Source: Io17-Chloro-G2 sp965226915 (lineage in GTDB: Bacteria; Chloroflexota; Dehalococcoidia; Lucifugimonadales; UBA3495). Taken from it: DNA of 64,000 bases. A model generated the notes under the pieces. The model saw only the letters and a program-made list of their open reading frames with translations. It had not been told where the DNA came from and did not search any database. The translations under genes and the position numbers were made by a program. Shown one piece after another: positions 44,703-54,053 of this stretch (position 1 is its first letter; each line of letters begins with the position of its first letter). The stretch covers positions 1 through 64,000 of the forward strand of contig CBDDEJ010000008.1 in NCBI GenBank assembly GCA_965226915.1. Direction: 5' to 3'.

Positions 44703-44787
44703 GAGTCATATTGAGCCAGCCGCAGCGGCGAAATATCCGGGAAGGGGACCCCTGCCCCCCAGATCCTTCGTGCCGCTCAGGATGACT
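44703..44787 (-). repeat. Short dispersed palindromic repeat, copy 4
   Basis: Read on the minus strand it gives GGATATTTCGCCGCTGCGG and then CTGGCTCAATATGACTC, the same core as at 11975-12007. The left half (GGATCTGG..., CCTGAGCGGCACGAAGG) matches the opposite-strand arm. It lies upstream of the DUF917 gene. Confidence 0.65.
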
Positions 44788-44886
44788 TGGCTGATTGTTA
44801 GGCAATCGAGGATTGGAACACCCGCCATGGTACAATCCGCCCGCCTCCAACACATATCCATATCAGCGTTTTTGAGGTAACTAGCC

Positions 44887-47199
44887 GTGTGGCAAGCCAC
44901 GGAAGACCATCTGGAATCAATTTCCATCGGCGCCGGCATCCTTGGTACCGGCGGCGGCGGCAACCCTTACATCGGCCAGCTGCGGGCTAGGCAGGCGCTG
45001 CGGGAGCATGGACCCGTCACTGTGTTGGACCCGGATGAGCTGGACGCCGGCTCTCAGGTGATTTGCGTCGGCGGTATTGGCGCGCCTACCGTTGGCATAG
45101 AAAAGGTCAGGGACCGGCAAGCCTACCACGCCCGGCGGGCTATCGAGGATTTCACCGGCAAAAAGGCAGGGCCTTTTCATTCTCCTGCCTGGTAGGTAAA
45201 GCCCATCATGTCGAAAGCTTCGCTGAGATGGGCATTGTGGCGGCGTAGGGCAGCGGCTACGTTGGAATGCCCAGCCCGACGTACCAAGCTGATGACCAGG
45301 TTCCGCAGGCCCGCCAGAACCTTTGTGGGGCGGCCCCAGTGCGCACCTGAGAGCGGTCCTCGTCGAAGGTCACATCCCGTACCCAGTGGAGGCGGTTCTC
45401 GATGCCCCAGTGCCCACGGGAAAGGCTCAACAATCGCCTGGCATCGGCATCAGTGGCTGGGAGACTGCTAATTGCATAGCTCACAGCCACCTGTTTCTTG
45501 CCCTTCACGACCCGGTGGCGCTCTAGCCGACACACCTGTTGCAGATGCGGCCACGCTTCCCCGACCGTCCCAGCGCTGCCCACGTAGCCATTTAGCTCTG
45601 GGTCGGCCAAGGCCCACAACTCTCGCCGCTCCAGCCGCCCATGACGCCGCTTTACTGGAGCATCGGCCCAGACCGTCAGCTTGGCCCCGCGTGCTCGCCA
45701 CTCCGCTGCCAGCCAGGGAGGTACGGTTGGCCCACCAGCCCTCTCAGTTCCTAGCAGGGGAAAAAGCCACCTCCAGGTCTCGGCGCAAGGTGGGCTGATT
45801 CTCTTTAACTGGCAGCAGATACTCTCCGCCGCCTGCCACAATCTGCTCACAGACTTTCCGTTGGGTCAGTAAGGCATCAGCCACTACTACCCGACCCTCC
45901 CCTTTGCCCGGCGCAGCTACCTGCGCCAGCACTGCCCCAGCGCGGCTAGCGTAGGCCGACACCACATGGACCCCGGGTATCTCTTGGCCGTGGACCCCTC
46001 GCAAGGTTTTCCCGTCCAGGGACAGGGGATCATCCGCCTCTACCCCGCTATTTGCCAGCCAGTTGCCGACTTCTGCCTCAAAGGCCGCCACGTCCAGGTC
46101 CTTGAACACCCGGTGGAGGGTGGCCACGCAGGGTGTCTTCTCCTGGCTGAACCCCAAAAGCTGCGCCGTAGCACCCCCCCTTGGTCCCGCCCCCATTGCG
46201 CTATGGCGTATAAGCTGCGGGCGCCGCACAGCATGGCACAGGTGGCCAAGGCCAGGATCGCCCCCAAAGAGTGGCGTCGCCCTTGGCTACTCCGGAAGTC
46301 AGGCGCCAAATCCAGCGCTTCCCTCAAAGTCATCATCCTCCCCTCCCGCTTAAACTGGTAATAATTTTATACTATTTTGAGAAAATAAAAAGGCTCTGGA
46401 CAAAAAGGCGACCGCCTTGATTTCCAACGAGATCGGGGGCAGCAACTCACTGGAGACATTGATCCCAGCGGCCATGGCGGGATTGCCCGTGGTGGACGCC
46501 GACGGCATGGGCCGGGCATTCCCCGAGTTCCAAATGAAGACATTCTTTGTCCACGGTGTTCCCTATTGCCCTATGGCGATCTGCGATGAAAAGGGCAACA
46601 CCGTGATCATACCCAACGCAATCAGCGCCAAGTGGGCGGAGAGGTTGGCCAGGGCCGCCGCCACCCAGATGGGTTGCGTGGCCTGCTATGCGGTGGCGCC
46701 CATGTCGGCGGATCAGGTGAAGCAAACCTCGGTGCTTCACACTTTATCCCTGGCCAGGGACCTGGGCGACGCGGTTAAGGCGGCGCGGGAAAGCCAGCGT
46801 AATCCCATCGAGGCCATTTTACAGGTCCACGCCGGCCGCATCTTATTCATCGGCAAAGTGGTGGATGTGGAGCGCCGCACCGTTGGCGGATTCGCACGGG
46901 GATCTGTAGTCATCGACGGCATGGACGAGTTCGGCGGCCAACGAATGGAGGTCGAGTTTCAGAACGAAAACCTTATCGCCCGGCGCGACGGCGAGCCGGT
47001 GTGCACCGTTCCCGACCTGATCTGCCTGGTGGAGACGGATCGCGCAGAACCCATAACCACCGAGCTCTTGCGCTACGGCTTCCGGGTTACGATGCTGGGT
47101 TTTCCGGCGCCCCCACTATGGACCGGCCCGGAAGGGCTGGCGGTAGTGGGGCCACGAGCCTTCGGATATGACCTTGACTACACTCCCCTTTCGGTCTGA
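44887..47199 (+). pseudogene. DUF917 (S-methylthiohydantoin desulfurase-like) gene split by an IS
   Basis: The N-terminal part (44887-45166) has SIGAGILGTGGGGNPYIGQL and VICVGGIGAPTVGIEKV; the rest (46409-47199) has LISNEIGGSNSLETLIPAAMAGLPVVDADGMGRAFPE and ends SVVIDGMDEF...FGYDLDYTPLSV. DUF917 proteins are linked to hydantoinase-type chemistry (thiohydantoin desulfurase). The two parts are in the same frame and the interrupted codons rejoin exactly (GKKATAL) if the element and one copy of its target duplication are removed. Next gene is a hydantoinase subunit. Both are broken, so the pathway is probably inactive. Confidence 0.8.
45167..46398 (-). mobile_element. ISAs1-like insertion sequence, transposase broken
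   Basis: A 1232-bp element with terminal repeats CAGGGCCTTTTCATTCTC (left) and CAGAGCCTTTTTATTTTC (right, complement), 15 of 18 matching. The target duplication GGCAAAAAGG / GACAAAAAGG (45157-45166 / 46399-46408) has one mismatch, so the insertion is not recent. On the minus strand the transposase lies in at least three frames: HSLGAILALATCAMLCGARS (46040-46336), LSLDGKTLRGVHGQEIPGVHVVSAY and LLPVKENQPTLRRDLEV (45744-46229), and LLSLSRGHWGIENRLHWVRDVTFDEDRSQ (45257-45850). These are ISAs1-family motifs. It cannot make an intact transposase. Confidence 0.85.
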
Positions 47200-47204
47200 T
47201 TGAC

Positions 47205-48910
47205 GTGTCCCCCATGCTGATAGGAGTAGACGTAGGCGGCACAAACACCGATGCCGTTCTGATGGATGGCGCTAATCTGCTAGCCAAGGCCAAATCGCCC
47301 ACCAGCGGGGACGTGACCTCGGGTATCGTGGCCGCGCTGGAAAAGGTGCTGCCCGCCGCTGCCGGGCGATCTATCGCCGGAGTGATGCTAGGAACGACTC
47401 ACTTCACCAACGCACTGCTAGAGCAAAATGGATTGGCGCCCACGGCCGTGTTGAGGCTGGCTTTACCCGCCACCCAATTGCTTCCTCCACTTGTAGACTG
47501 GCCCGATGATTTGAAAAACGCCATCGGCGGTTTCACCTACATGGCGGCTGGCGGACATGAGTTCGACGGCCGGGAGATATCCCCCTTGGATTATTCCGAG
47601 TTGGAGAAAATCGCTTCGGATATGGGCAAGAAAGGTGTCGAAGCTGTCGCTGTATCCGGAGTGTTCTCTCCGGTGAATCCAGTTCATGAGCGAGAGGCCG
47701 CGGCCGTCATCCAGCGCGAGCTGCCCCACGTTAAAATCACCCTTTCTCACGAAAACGGACGGATGGGGATCCTGGAGCGGGAGAACGCGGCAACGCTCAA
47801 CGCCTGCCTGGGCAAGGTCGGCGAAATATCGATCGGCGCCATCAAGCAGGCGTTAAAATCCCTGGGATTGACCGCGCCGCTGTACCTCAGCCAGAACGAC
47901 GGCACCCTGATGGATGAAGGTTTCGCGGCCCGCTTCCCTGTATTCGCCATCGCGTCGGGCCCCACCAACAGCATGAGGGGCACCGCCTATCTTTCTGGGC
48001 TGACCGATTGCGTCGTGGTGGACGTGGGCGGCACCACCACCGACGTCGGCGCATTGGTCAAAGGTTTCCCTCGGGAGGCCTCGCTGGCCATAAATATCGC
48101 GGGCGTGCGCACCAACTTTAGAATGCCCGACGTGGTCTCCATCGCCCTGGGTGGCGGCAGCATCGTGCAACCCGAGCCGTTGCGGGTGGGTCCGGAAAGC
48201 GTTGGTTTCCGATTAGAAGAACAAGCCCTGGTATTTGGCGGCAAAACGTTGACCGCCACCGACGTGGCCGTGGCTGGGGGTCTAGCGACACTGGGAGATC
48301 CAGATCTGGTTTCCGGACTGGATGAATCGTTACGGCGGCGGTCTGGAGACGGTCGTGGACCAGATGAAGCTCAGCCCGAATCCTGTACCGGTGGTGCTGG
48401 TCGGCGGCGGGAGCCTGCTGGTAAGCGAGCCTCTAGAAACTCGGACGGAAACCCCGATTCTCCCCAAGTCGTCGTTTTCTTAGCGACGATTGTCGATGTA
48501 AGAGTGGGTACTTGAACCGTATTACAGATACTATCATGCCACATAAGACTATAATACGTCTGTCTGGCGTAGCGCGAAACCCGGCCAATGGCTTTCCGGC
48601 CAGACCTCTAGCAGGCGCCAGCCGGGTACTGAGGCCGGAACATGGCGACGTGGCCAACGCCATCGGCGCGGCGATAGCCCAGGTGGGCGGTCAAGTGGAG
48701 AAGGTATTCTCCCTGGAAGACGTGGGCAGGGATGAAGCCCTGGAATCCATACGGTCCGAAGCCATTGGCAGAGCCGTAGCGGCAGGCGCCGAGCCGGGTA
48801 TTGTGGAGGTTGTGGAGCTCGACGAGATCCCCTTAACCTATCTGCCGGGCAACGCCACCCTGATTCGCGCCAAGGCCGTGGGCGATTTGGGAATTATCCA
48901 ATCCGGGTGA
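47205..48910 (+). pseudogene. Hydantoinase/oxoprolinase-family gene, frameshifted and split by a MITE
   Basis: An ASKHA-fold ATP-dependent hydantoinase subunit. The N-terminal GVDVGGTNTDAVLMDG, GTTHFTNALLEQNGLAPTAVLRL, and GPTNSMRGTAYLSGLTDCVVVDVGGTTTDVGALVKGFP are intact. Near 48330 one extra T shifts the frame: the real continuation YGGGLETVVDQMKLSPNPVPVVLVGGGSLLV is open in the +1 frame. At 48433 a MITE splits it; removing 48433-48607 restores SEPLAGASRVLRPEHGDVANAIGAAI to the end at 48910. Two independent lesions, plus the dead DUF917 partner. Confidence 0.85.
48433..48611 (+). mobile_element. MITE copy 3 (171 bp plus CTAG duplications)
   Basis: Sits between CTAG at 48433-48436 and 48608-48611, starting CTAGAAACTCGGACGG and ending CCGGCCAGACCTCTAG. 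Same orientation as copy 1, reverse of copy 2, and the same length as copy 2 (175 bases between CTAG sites). Inside the hydantoinase gene. No coding potential. Confidence 0.88.
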
Positions 48911-48978
48911 GTTGGCCACGGTGCGTCCGCCGGAATCAGTGCCATCTTCGATTAAAACCTTGCCCTCAAACCTTGGCC

Positions 48979-49605
48979 TCAAACCTCCGGGGGCATGTCT
49001 TCATCAATAAGCGCGGCTATCTGCCGGTCGTTGTCGCCGGTATGGGATTTTAGCTCATCCGCCACCCGCTGGCGGCGGTGATCCGGATGGTTCTGGTTGA
49101 GCTTCCACTTGCCTTGTAGTCGGGTTATTTCTATTTCAAAAGCGACGATGCGCTTCACCATTTGATCGGCGTATGGCGTTGTGAAGTCGGCCTTCCACGG
49201 CCGGGGCTGGGACGCCTCGTAGTAATCGGTGATCCGGCCCACGATGTCTTCTATTCCCGCCCGGTCTTCCACCGCCTTGAACACCCCAGTCGCATGAACC
49301 GCCACGTAATTCCAGGTGGGAACCGTGTCTTCTTCCTGGTACCAAGTTGGAGAGACATAGGCGTGAGGACCGTGGAACACTACCAGCACCTGTTGACCAT
49401 TGGCGTCCCGCCACTGGCGGTTCGCCCTCGCCATGTGGCCCAGAATTAGCCCCTGCCCGCCGCCTCCCTCATCAAGGATGAAGGGCAAATGGCTGGCCGT
49501 GGGCTCCGGGCCGGTTTGACCAAATAGGATGCCGAACCCGTTGCCCTTGATGAAATCGATCATCTTGGATTGGTCGGTGACCGCGTAGTGTTCGGGAAGG
49601 TACAT
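48979..49605 (-). CDS. PaiB-like FMN-binding negative transcriptional regulator family protein
   Basis: A 208-residue FMN-binding split-barrel protein. MYLPEHYAVTDQSKMIDFIKGNGFG and TASHLPFILDEG are typical of the PaiB family; GPHAYVSPTWYQEEDTVPTWNYVAVHATG is the most conserved stretch, and VAFEIEITRLQGKWKLNQN closes the fold. PaiB was described as a regulator of sporulation and degradative enzymes in Bacillus; in this lineage it may be an oxidoreductase. It is the last gene of a long minus-strand run. Confidence 0.82.
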   Translation of the reverse strand: MYLPEHYAVTDQSKMIDFIKGNGFGILFGQTGPEPTASHLPFILDEGGGGQGLILGHMARANRQWRDANGQQVLVVFHGPHAYVSPTWYQEEDTVPTWNYVAVHATGVFKAVEDRAGIEDIVGRITDYYEASQPRPWKADFTTPYADQMVKRIVAFEIEITRLQGKWKLNQNHPDHRRQRVADELKSHTGDNDRQIAALIDEDMPPEV

Positions 49606-49726
49606 AAGGCTCCTACGGTCCCCCTGAGGGCGTTTGAGTTCGATGGGTGCTTGAGTTCGATGAGTGCTTGAGTTCTATCTTGGCTGGTCACGCTTAGCCA
49701 GTCACGCTGGCCTATTAGAGAACTGG

Positions 49727-50152
49727 TCAATTGGTGTAGGTGTCGGATTGAATCACCTCAAAACCACCTTTTAATATGTCGTCTTCTGAACGGATGGTGT
49801 TGGCCACGTGGTCGCGGGGCACGATCACGTAATGGTATCGCCATATGGGGCTATAGCCTTCATCTCCGGGCCTGGTGTCGTATATGCCGTACTGCCCGGT
49901 AACGCGCTCGGGCCTGCCGTCCGGTCCGTCAACGCTGTAGACCAGCACGAATTCTTTGCCCCATTTCTGCTATGCCGGATCAATGTGCACGACTCCCGAT
50001 GGCATAGCGAAGACGATCTCACCACGCACCCACCGCGGTCCAACCCGCTGGCCGTGGGGGTTGGAAAAGGTCAGCAGGGGGTCGTTGATTCCCTCGGTGA
50101 CGTCTCCGCTGTAGTGCAGTCCTCCCGATGAGTCGGTAGCCATGGTTTTCAT
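49727..50152 (-). pseudogene. Unassigned protein with in-frame amber stop
   Basis: The first part (start 50152) reads KTMATDSSGGLHYSGDVTEGINDPL and VRGEIVFAMPSGVVHIDPA; TAG at 49970-49972 breaks it, and the same frame continues QKWGKEFVLVYSVDGPDG and GYSPIWRYHYVIVPRDHVANTIRSEDDILKGGFEV to 49727. Without the stop it would be about 141 residues. I recognise the overall pattern as a small conserved protein of uncertain function seen next to DUF3291 genes. Nonsense mutation is the likely cause, unless the last part is made on its own. Confidence 0.5.
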
Positions 50153-50219
50153 CTCCTTTTCTTAATTGGCAAATTTTTGATGGTAGAATTCTTGATTTTC
50201 AAATGCCGGGCAAGACCCT

Positions 50220-50789
50220 TTATCCTTCCTGCCCTTGTCTCATGTGCGACCGCACGACTTCCGCGCGTTCTTGAATCTTCTGCCGGTCCATGCGCAGGGG
50301 CTGGCCATCCGCGTCGAATGGGGCTTTGAAATCGAAGGCGTGGGCTGTTGGACCGTTGTCGTGGAGGTGCTCTAGCCGCTTGGCGCCCTGCGCTCGGGTG
50401 GGTGTTTCGTCGTCGGGTATCCACCAGGCGACGAACGCTGGCCAATCGCCTTTGACAAACCAGTCATCGCGTTTGCTTAGGACCTCGGCGTGGAAGCCAT
50501 AGTAAGTGAAGGCGTAGACTGACTCGACATCATCCCAAAGGGAGAGCGTGGCCAGAGCATCGCGGTGCTCGCCGGCGGTAAGGAACCTGGGACTGACCTC
50601 CCGAGTGCCCCAGTCCCGTTCTCGCTCAGCGTGGTTTCTTTTCCAACTATTCCCCGACCGGTCCACAAAACCCACCGAGTTCTCGGCGCTGGTGTACACA
50701 AATGGGTTACGGTCATGGAAACCCGTGATTTGCTCATGGTCCCTGGGCTGCTGAAGAATACCAAATGTATACAAGACTAACTTGGCCAT
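50220..50789 (-). CDS. DUF3291 protein
   Basis: A 189-residue protein with the antibiotic-monooxygenase-like (dimeric alpha+beta barrel) fold of DUF3291. Features are AKLVLYTFGIL at the start, SLWDDVESVYAFTYYGFHAEVLSKRDDWF (the usual W-D-V-E-S...Y...H..VL..R..WF pattern) and FVAWWIPDDETPTRAQGAKRLEHLHDNGPTAHAFDF. Role unknown; it is likely expressed with the LLM oxidoreductase upstream (50875-51918) on the same strand, about 85 bases apart. Confidence 0.78.
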   Translation of the reverse strand: MAKLVLYTFGILQQPRDHEQITGFHDRNPFVYTSAENSVGFVDRSGNSWKRNHAERERDWGTREVSPRFLTAGEHRDALATLSLWDDVESVYAFTYYGFHAEVLSKRDDWFVKGDWPAFVAWWIPDDETPTRAQGAKRLEHLHDNGPTAHAFDFKAPFDADGQPLRMDRQKIQERAEVVRSHMRQGQEG

Positions 50790-50874
50790 GGCTTAACCTC
50801 CGGTCGGGTCTCGATTAGGGGCCATCGAACTGCAAGATTTTCAGGACAAGGGCTATGACCCGGATTTTTCCGGA

Positions 50875-51918
50875 TCAGCTGCGAGCCAGCGCGGGGAATA
50901 TCGTCTCCTGAAAGGCCTGGAGTTCCCGCAGGGGGAAGTTGTAGGACTCGCCGGTCATCAGGTAGAGGTGGTCTATCCCGTTGGCTTGGGCCTTGTCGAT
51001 CTGTTGAGCGCAATATTCCGGAGTGCCGATAAGTCCAATCGTGTCGCACAGCTGGGCTAGAAGGTCATCGGGCAGGAAGGAACAGAGCTGCATAGCCTTT
51101 TCCCAGTCTTCGGCGTGGGGAATGTCGGGATAAAGCTCGTTGAGTTCATCGACGGGGATTTCCAGGTCGTCGGCCTCTATCCCTGCCGCATGCAGGTATG
51201 GCGTGTGGGATTTTTCCACCAGCCTCTGCACGCACATCGGGCGCGCTATCTCCCTAGCTTCTTTTTGATCGTCAACGATGATGGTGGTCGCCGTGTGGAT
51301 CACCTCGATATCATCGACGTTGCGGCCGGTTCGTTGGGCGCCGATCTCCAGGTGTTTTCGCGCCAACTCGATGGCGCCCGGATGAAGACCGGTCTGGAGC
51401 AAAACCCCGTCGGCAACCTCGCCAGCAACTTCGATGGTGCGCGGGCCGTGGGCGGCGATTATTATCTTTGGAATCTCCTGATCGCCGTGGCGCATGCGGC
51501 TGGTGGTATTGCCCGCTCTGCCGCTGAAATCAAAGTTTTCTCCAGTCAATAGACTCTTCAGCGTGACAACGCACTCCCTCATTTGCTTCACGGTGGCCGG
51601 CCGCACACCGACGGTCTGCACCGAGCTAAAGCCTCTGCCTATCCAAAACTCCATCCTGCCGGGGGCCAGTTCGGCCACGGTCTTGGCGGCTGACGCGATG
51701 ACCGAGAGGTGGCGCGTGACGGGGTTGAGCACAGCCGACGCGATTCGAATCTTAGACGTTGATTGGGCGGCAACGGCCATGCTGACAAAAACGTCCCTTT
51801 CCAGCATCTGTGAATCGAGTATGCCCACACCGTCGAAACCAGCCGCCTCGCACTGACTTATGAACTTTGCGACTTCGTTCACCGGAGCGCAGGGTGGAAC
51901 TCTCAAGTCTATCCGCAT
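50875..51918 (-). CDS. LLM-class flavin-dependent oxidoreductase
   Basis: A 347-residue luciferase-like TIM-barrel enzyme (F420- or FMN-using). MRIDLRVPPCAPVNEVAKFISQCEAAGFDGVGILDSQ begins the barrel; ELAPGRMEFWIGRGFSS is the flavin-phosphate region and PKIIIAAHGPRTIEVAGEVADGVLLQTGLHP the strongest family match. GLIGTPEYCAQQIDKAQANGIDHLYLMT closes it. Sequence places it near F420-dependent methylene-tetrahydromethanopterin reductase-like and related LLM proteins. Substrate unknown; the FMN reductase gene is upstream. Confidence 0.83.
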   Translation of the reverse strand: MRIDLRVPPCAPVNEVAKFISQCEAAGFDGVGILDSQMLERDVFVSMAVAAQSTSKIRIASAVLNPVTRHLSVIASAAKTVAELAPGRMEFWIGRGFSSVQTVGVRPATVKQMRECVVTLKSLLTGENFDFSGRAGNTTSRMRHGDQEIPKIIIAAHGPRTIEVAGEVADGVLLQTGLHPGAIELARKHLEIGAQRTGRNVDDIEVIHTATTIIVDDQKEAREIARPMCVQRLVEKSHTPYLHAAGIEADDLEIPVDELNELYPDIPHAEDWEKAMQLCSFLPDDLLAQLCDTIGLIGTPEYCAQQIDKAQANGIDHLYLMTGESYNFPLRELQAFQETIFPALARS

Positions 51919-51960
51919 GGTTTTTGGTTTCGTTTTTGAGGCGGGCCAGGTTGCGCCCCC

Positions 51961-51990
51961 ATCCTAACCTTCCCCCTTTAAGGGGGAAGG
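51961..51990. repeat. REP-like hairpin at the end of the FMN reductase gene
   Basis: ATCCTAACCTTCCCCCTTTA then AGGGGGAAGG pairs as a 9-bp stem with flanking match to the palindrome at 1112-1156. On the minus strand it encodes the last residues of the reductase (PSPLKGEG) and its TAG stop, so the repeat has become part of the gene. Confidence 0.7.
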
Positions 51991-52647
51991 GATCAATCCA
52001 GCCGGCTCAGGCATGGGCGGGAATGCGGGAATGATGTCCATTTCACAGGCGAATGGCACGAACTCTCGTGGTTGGACAAGCTGGGTGATCCATTTGGTGA
52101 ACTCGTCCAGGTGTTTTCGAAGCAACTCTCTGATCTTATCGTCGATAAGATCTCCTTCCGAGTCGAATGTGTTGGGGCCAAAGGCTTGGATCTGCACCCC
52201 CGGTTTGACCATCACGATACAGCCGGTTTCACCCAGGGTTTCGTGAAGTTGCATCTGGGCGCGGGCAGTCCCGGCCCTTCCCCCGGCGCCTATGATCGTC
52301 GCGGGTTTCCCCATCAACGAACCTTCCTCCCGGTCCCGGGATGCCCAATCGATAGCGTTCTTTAGCGCCCCCGAAGTGCCCCAGTTGTACTCCGGGGTGG
52401 CGAACATTACGGCGTCGGCGCCGCGTACGGCCGATTTTAGCGCTACAACGGAGGCGGGATCGCCTTGGCCCTCAACGTCTCCGTCGTAGAACGGGAGGTC
52501 TCGAATGCCGAAAATCGTAATCTCCATTCCATCTGGAGATATCTCCCTGGCGGCCCGTAGCAATCCGGAATTGAATGAGGCTTTTCGAAGGCTGCCCGAT
52601 ATGGCTAGAACCTGGAGTGCGCTTTGGTTAATCCCTTGCAAAGTCAT
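51964..52647 (-). CDS. NAD(P)H-dependent FMN reductase
   Basis: A 227-residue flavodoxin-fold reductase. The FMN-binding ISGSLRKASFNSGLLRAARE near residue 16 and MFATPEYNWGTSGALKNAIDWASR match the NADPH-dependent FMN reductase/quinone reductase family. KPATIIGAGGRAGTARAQ is the second loop. It can supply reduced FMN to the LLM oxidoreductases or the group D flavoprotein in this window. The last 8 residues come from a dispersed repeat, so the original C-terminus has been replaced or extended. Confidence 0.82.
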   Translation of the reverse strand: MTLQGINQSALQVLAISGSLRKASFNSGLLRAAREISPDGMEITIFGIRDLPFYDGDVEGQGDPASVVALKSAVRGADAVMFATPEYNWGTSGALKNAIDWASRDREEGSLMGKPATIIGAGGRAGTARAQMQLHETLGETGCIVMVKPGVQIQAFGPNTFDSEGDLIDDKIRELLRKHLDEFTKWITQLVQPREFVPFACEMDIIPAFPPMPEPAGLIPSPLKGEG

Positions 52648-52798
52648 CGTGTCCTCCCGTCCTCCAATGGCCGGTCAGGCCTTCTAACAATATTCCCTGG
52701 CCTTTTTCTCGGGTGTGGGCAATGCGGGTGATTGCACCAGGAATCATCCAGCCCGCAAATGTAAAAACTCATTCTATGTGGGCCTTCTAGATGTGGTC

Positions 52799-53956
52799 TT
52801 ATGCTGTCCTCAACGGGCGGAAGGATGCCCGGATGTCCTCGGCCAACATTTCCGGTTCTTCCAGAGCGGCGAAATGGCCGCCCTTGTCCATTTCCGTCCA
52901 CCGGAGCAGATTGAACGAGCGCTCGGCCCACTCCCTGGGAGGCCGCGCGATGTCCTGGGGGAACAGGGCGACTCCAGTCGGGGTTTTTACCTGGTCGTTT
53001 CTTCCCATGCTCCAAAGGCTTCGCTGGTTTTCGAAATACATTCTGGTGGACGAGTTTATGGTCTGGGTAACCCAGTAGATCGTCACCGTGGTCAACAACT
53101 CGTCTTTGGTGAACCGGCTTTCCACGTCGTCGTGGCAGTCGCTCCAGGTGCGGTATTTTTCCACGATCCAAGCCGCCAACCCCACCGGCGAGTCATTGAG
53201 ACCATAGGACAAGGTCTGGGGTTTGGTCCCGTGCATGTGGGCATACGCGCCTTCGGCCTGCTGCCACCGCTCTCTCTGGTCAACCAACACCTGCTCTTCC
53301 ACACTCAAAGGCTCAGAGCCGGGTCCGAGGTAGGGAGTGGGCCTGGTTATTGACGTTAAATGGATGCCCGTCATAACGCCGGTGTGGGCGTAACCCAGCC
53401 GGGAGGTGACGCCGGCGCCGATATCTCCGCCGTGGGCGGCAAACCGTGGGTAGCCCAGGTTCTCGGTCATCAACTTGGCCCACAAATCGGCCACCTTCAA
53501 CACCTGCATGCCGGGTTCCGCCGGGCGGTCCGAAAAACCATATCCGGGGAGGGAAGGCGCGACCACGTCGAAGGAGTCGGCGGGATCGCCGCCATGGCTG
53601 CCGGGATCCGATAAAAGAGGCAGAATCTTGGACATCTCAAAGAAGGTGCTGGGCCAACCGTGGGTGACGACCAGGGGCATGGGATTGGGACCGGCGCCCT
53701 TTTCGTGAACGAAATGGATATCCATGCCGTCCACCTGAGTCTTGAATTGGCTGAATGAGTTCAGCATTTTTTCTTGAGCCCGCCAGTCGAAACCGGTCCG
53801 CCAGTATTCGACCAGCTCCTTGAGGTAGTCCAGGTTGCTGCCGTAGTCCCATCCCGACCCCGGTATCTCATCGGGCCATCTAGTCTGAGCCAGGCGTTGA
53901 CGCAGGTCGTCCAGCACACTATCAGGGACATCTATCTTAAAGGGCCTTACATCCAT
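52799..53956 (-). CDS. Epoxide hydrolase-family alpha/beta hydrolase
   Basis: A 385-residue hydrolase of the EHN epoxide-hydrolase type. RPFKIDVPDSVLDDLRQRLAQTRWPDEIPGSGWDYGSNLDYLKELVEYWRTGFDWRAQE is the conserved N-terminal domain, VTHGWPSTFFEM has the oxyanion HGWP, Asp178 in FAAHGGDIGAG is the nucleophile, and MDKGGHFAALEEPE holds the catalytic histidine. The ATG at 53956 is chosen because AAGGAG precedes it by 8 bases, better than two upstream starts. It is like juvenile-hormone/microsomal type enzymes; the natural substrate is unknown. Confidence 0.85.
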   Translation of the reverse strand: MDVRPFKIDVPDSVLDDLRQRLAQTRWPDEIPGSGWDYGSNLDYLKELVEYWRTGFDWRAQEKMLNSFSQFKTQVDGMDIHFVHEKGAGPNPMPLVVTHGWPSTFFEMSKILPLLSDPGSHGGDPADSFDVVAPSLPGYGFSDRPAEPGMQVLKVADLWAKLMTENLGYPRFAAHGGDIGAGVTSRLGYAHTGVMTGIHLTSITRPTPYLGPGSEPLSVEEQVLVDQRERWQQAEGAYAHMHGTKPQTLSYGLNDSPVGLAAWIVEKYRTWSDCHDDVESRFTKDELLTTVTIYWVTQTINSSTRMYFENQRSLWSMGRNDQVKTPTGVALFPQDIARPPREWAERSFNLLRWTEMDKGGHFAALEEPEMLAEDIRASFRPLRTA

Positions 53957-54053
53957 GACCATCACTCCTTACGAACTTGCGGTGTGTCGACGACGGACCA
54001 TCCTTTGGAAGGCTCAGGACGAAAGGTGTACGGAGCATCCTCGCCTTAGGTGG

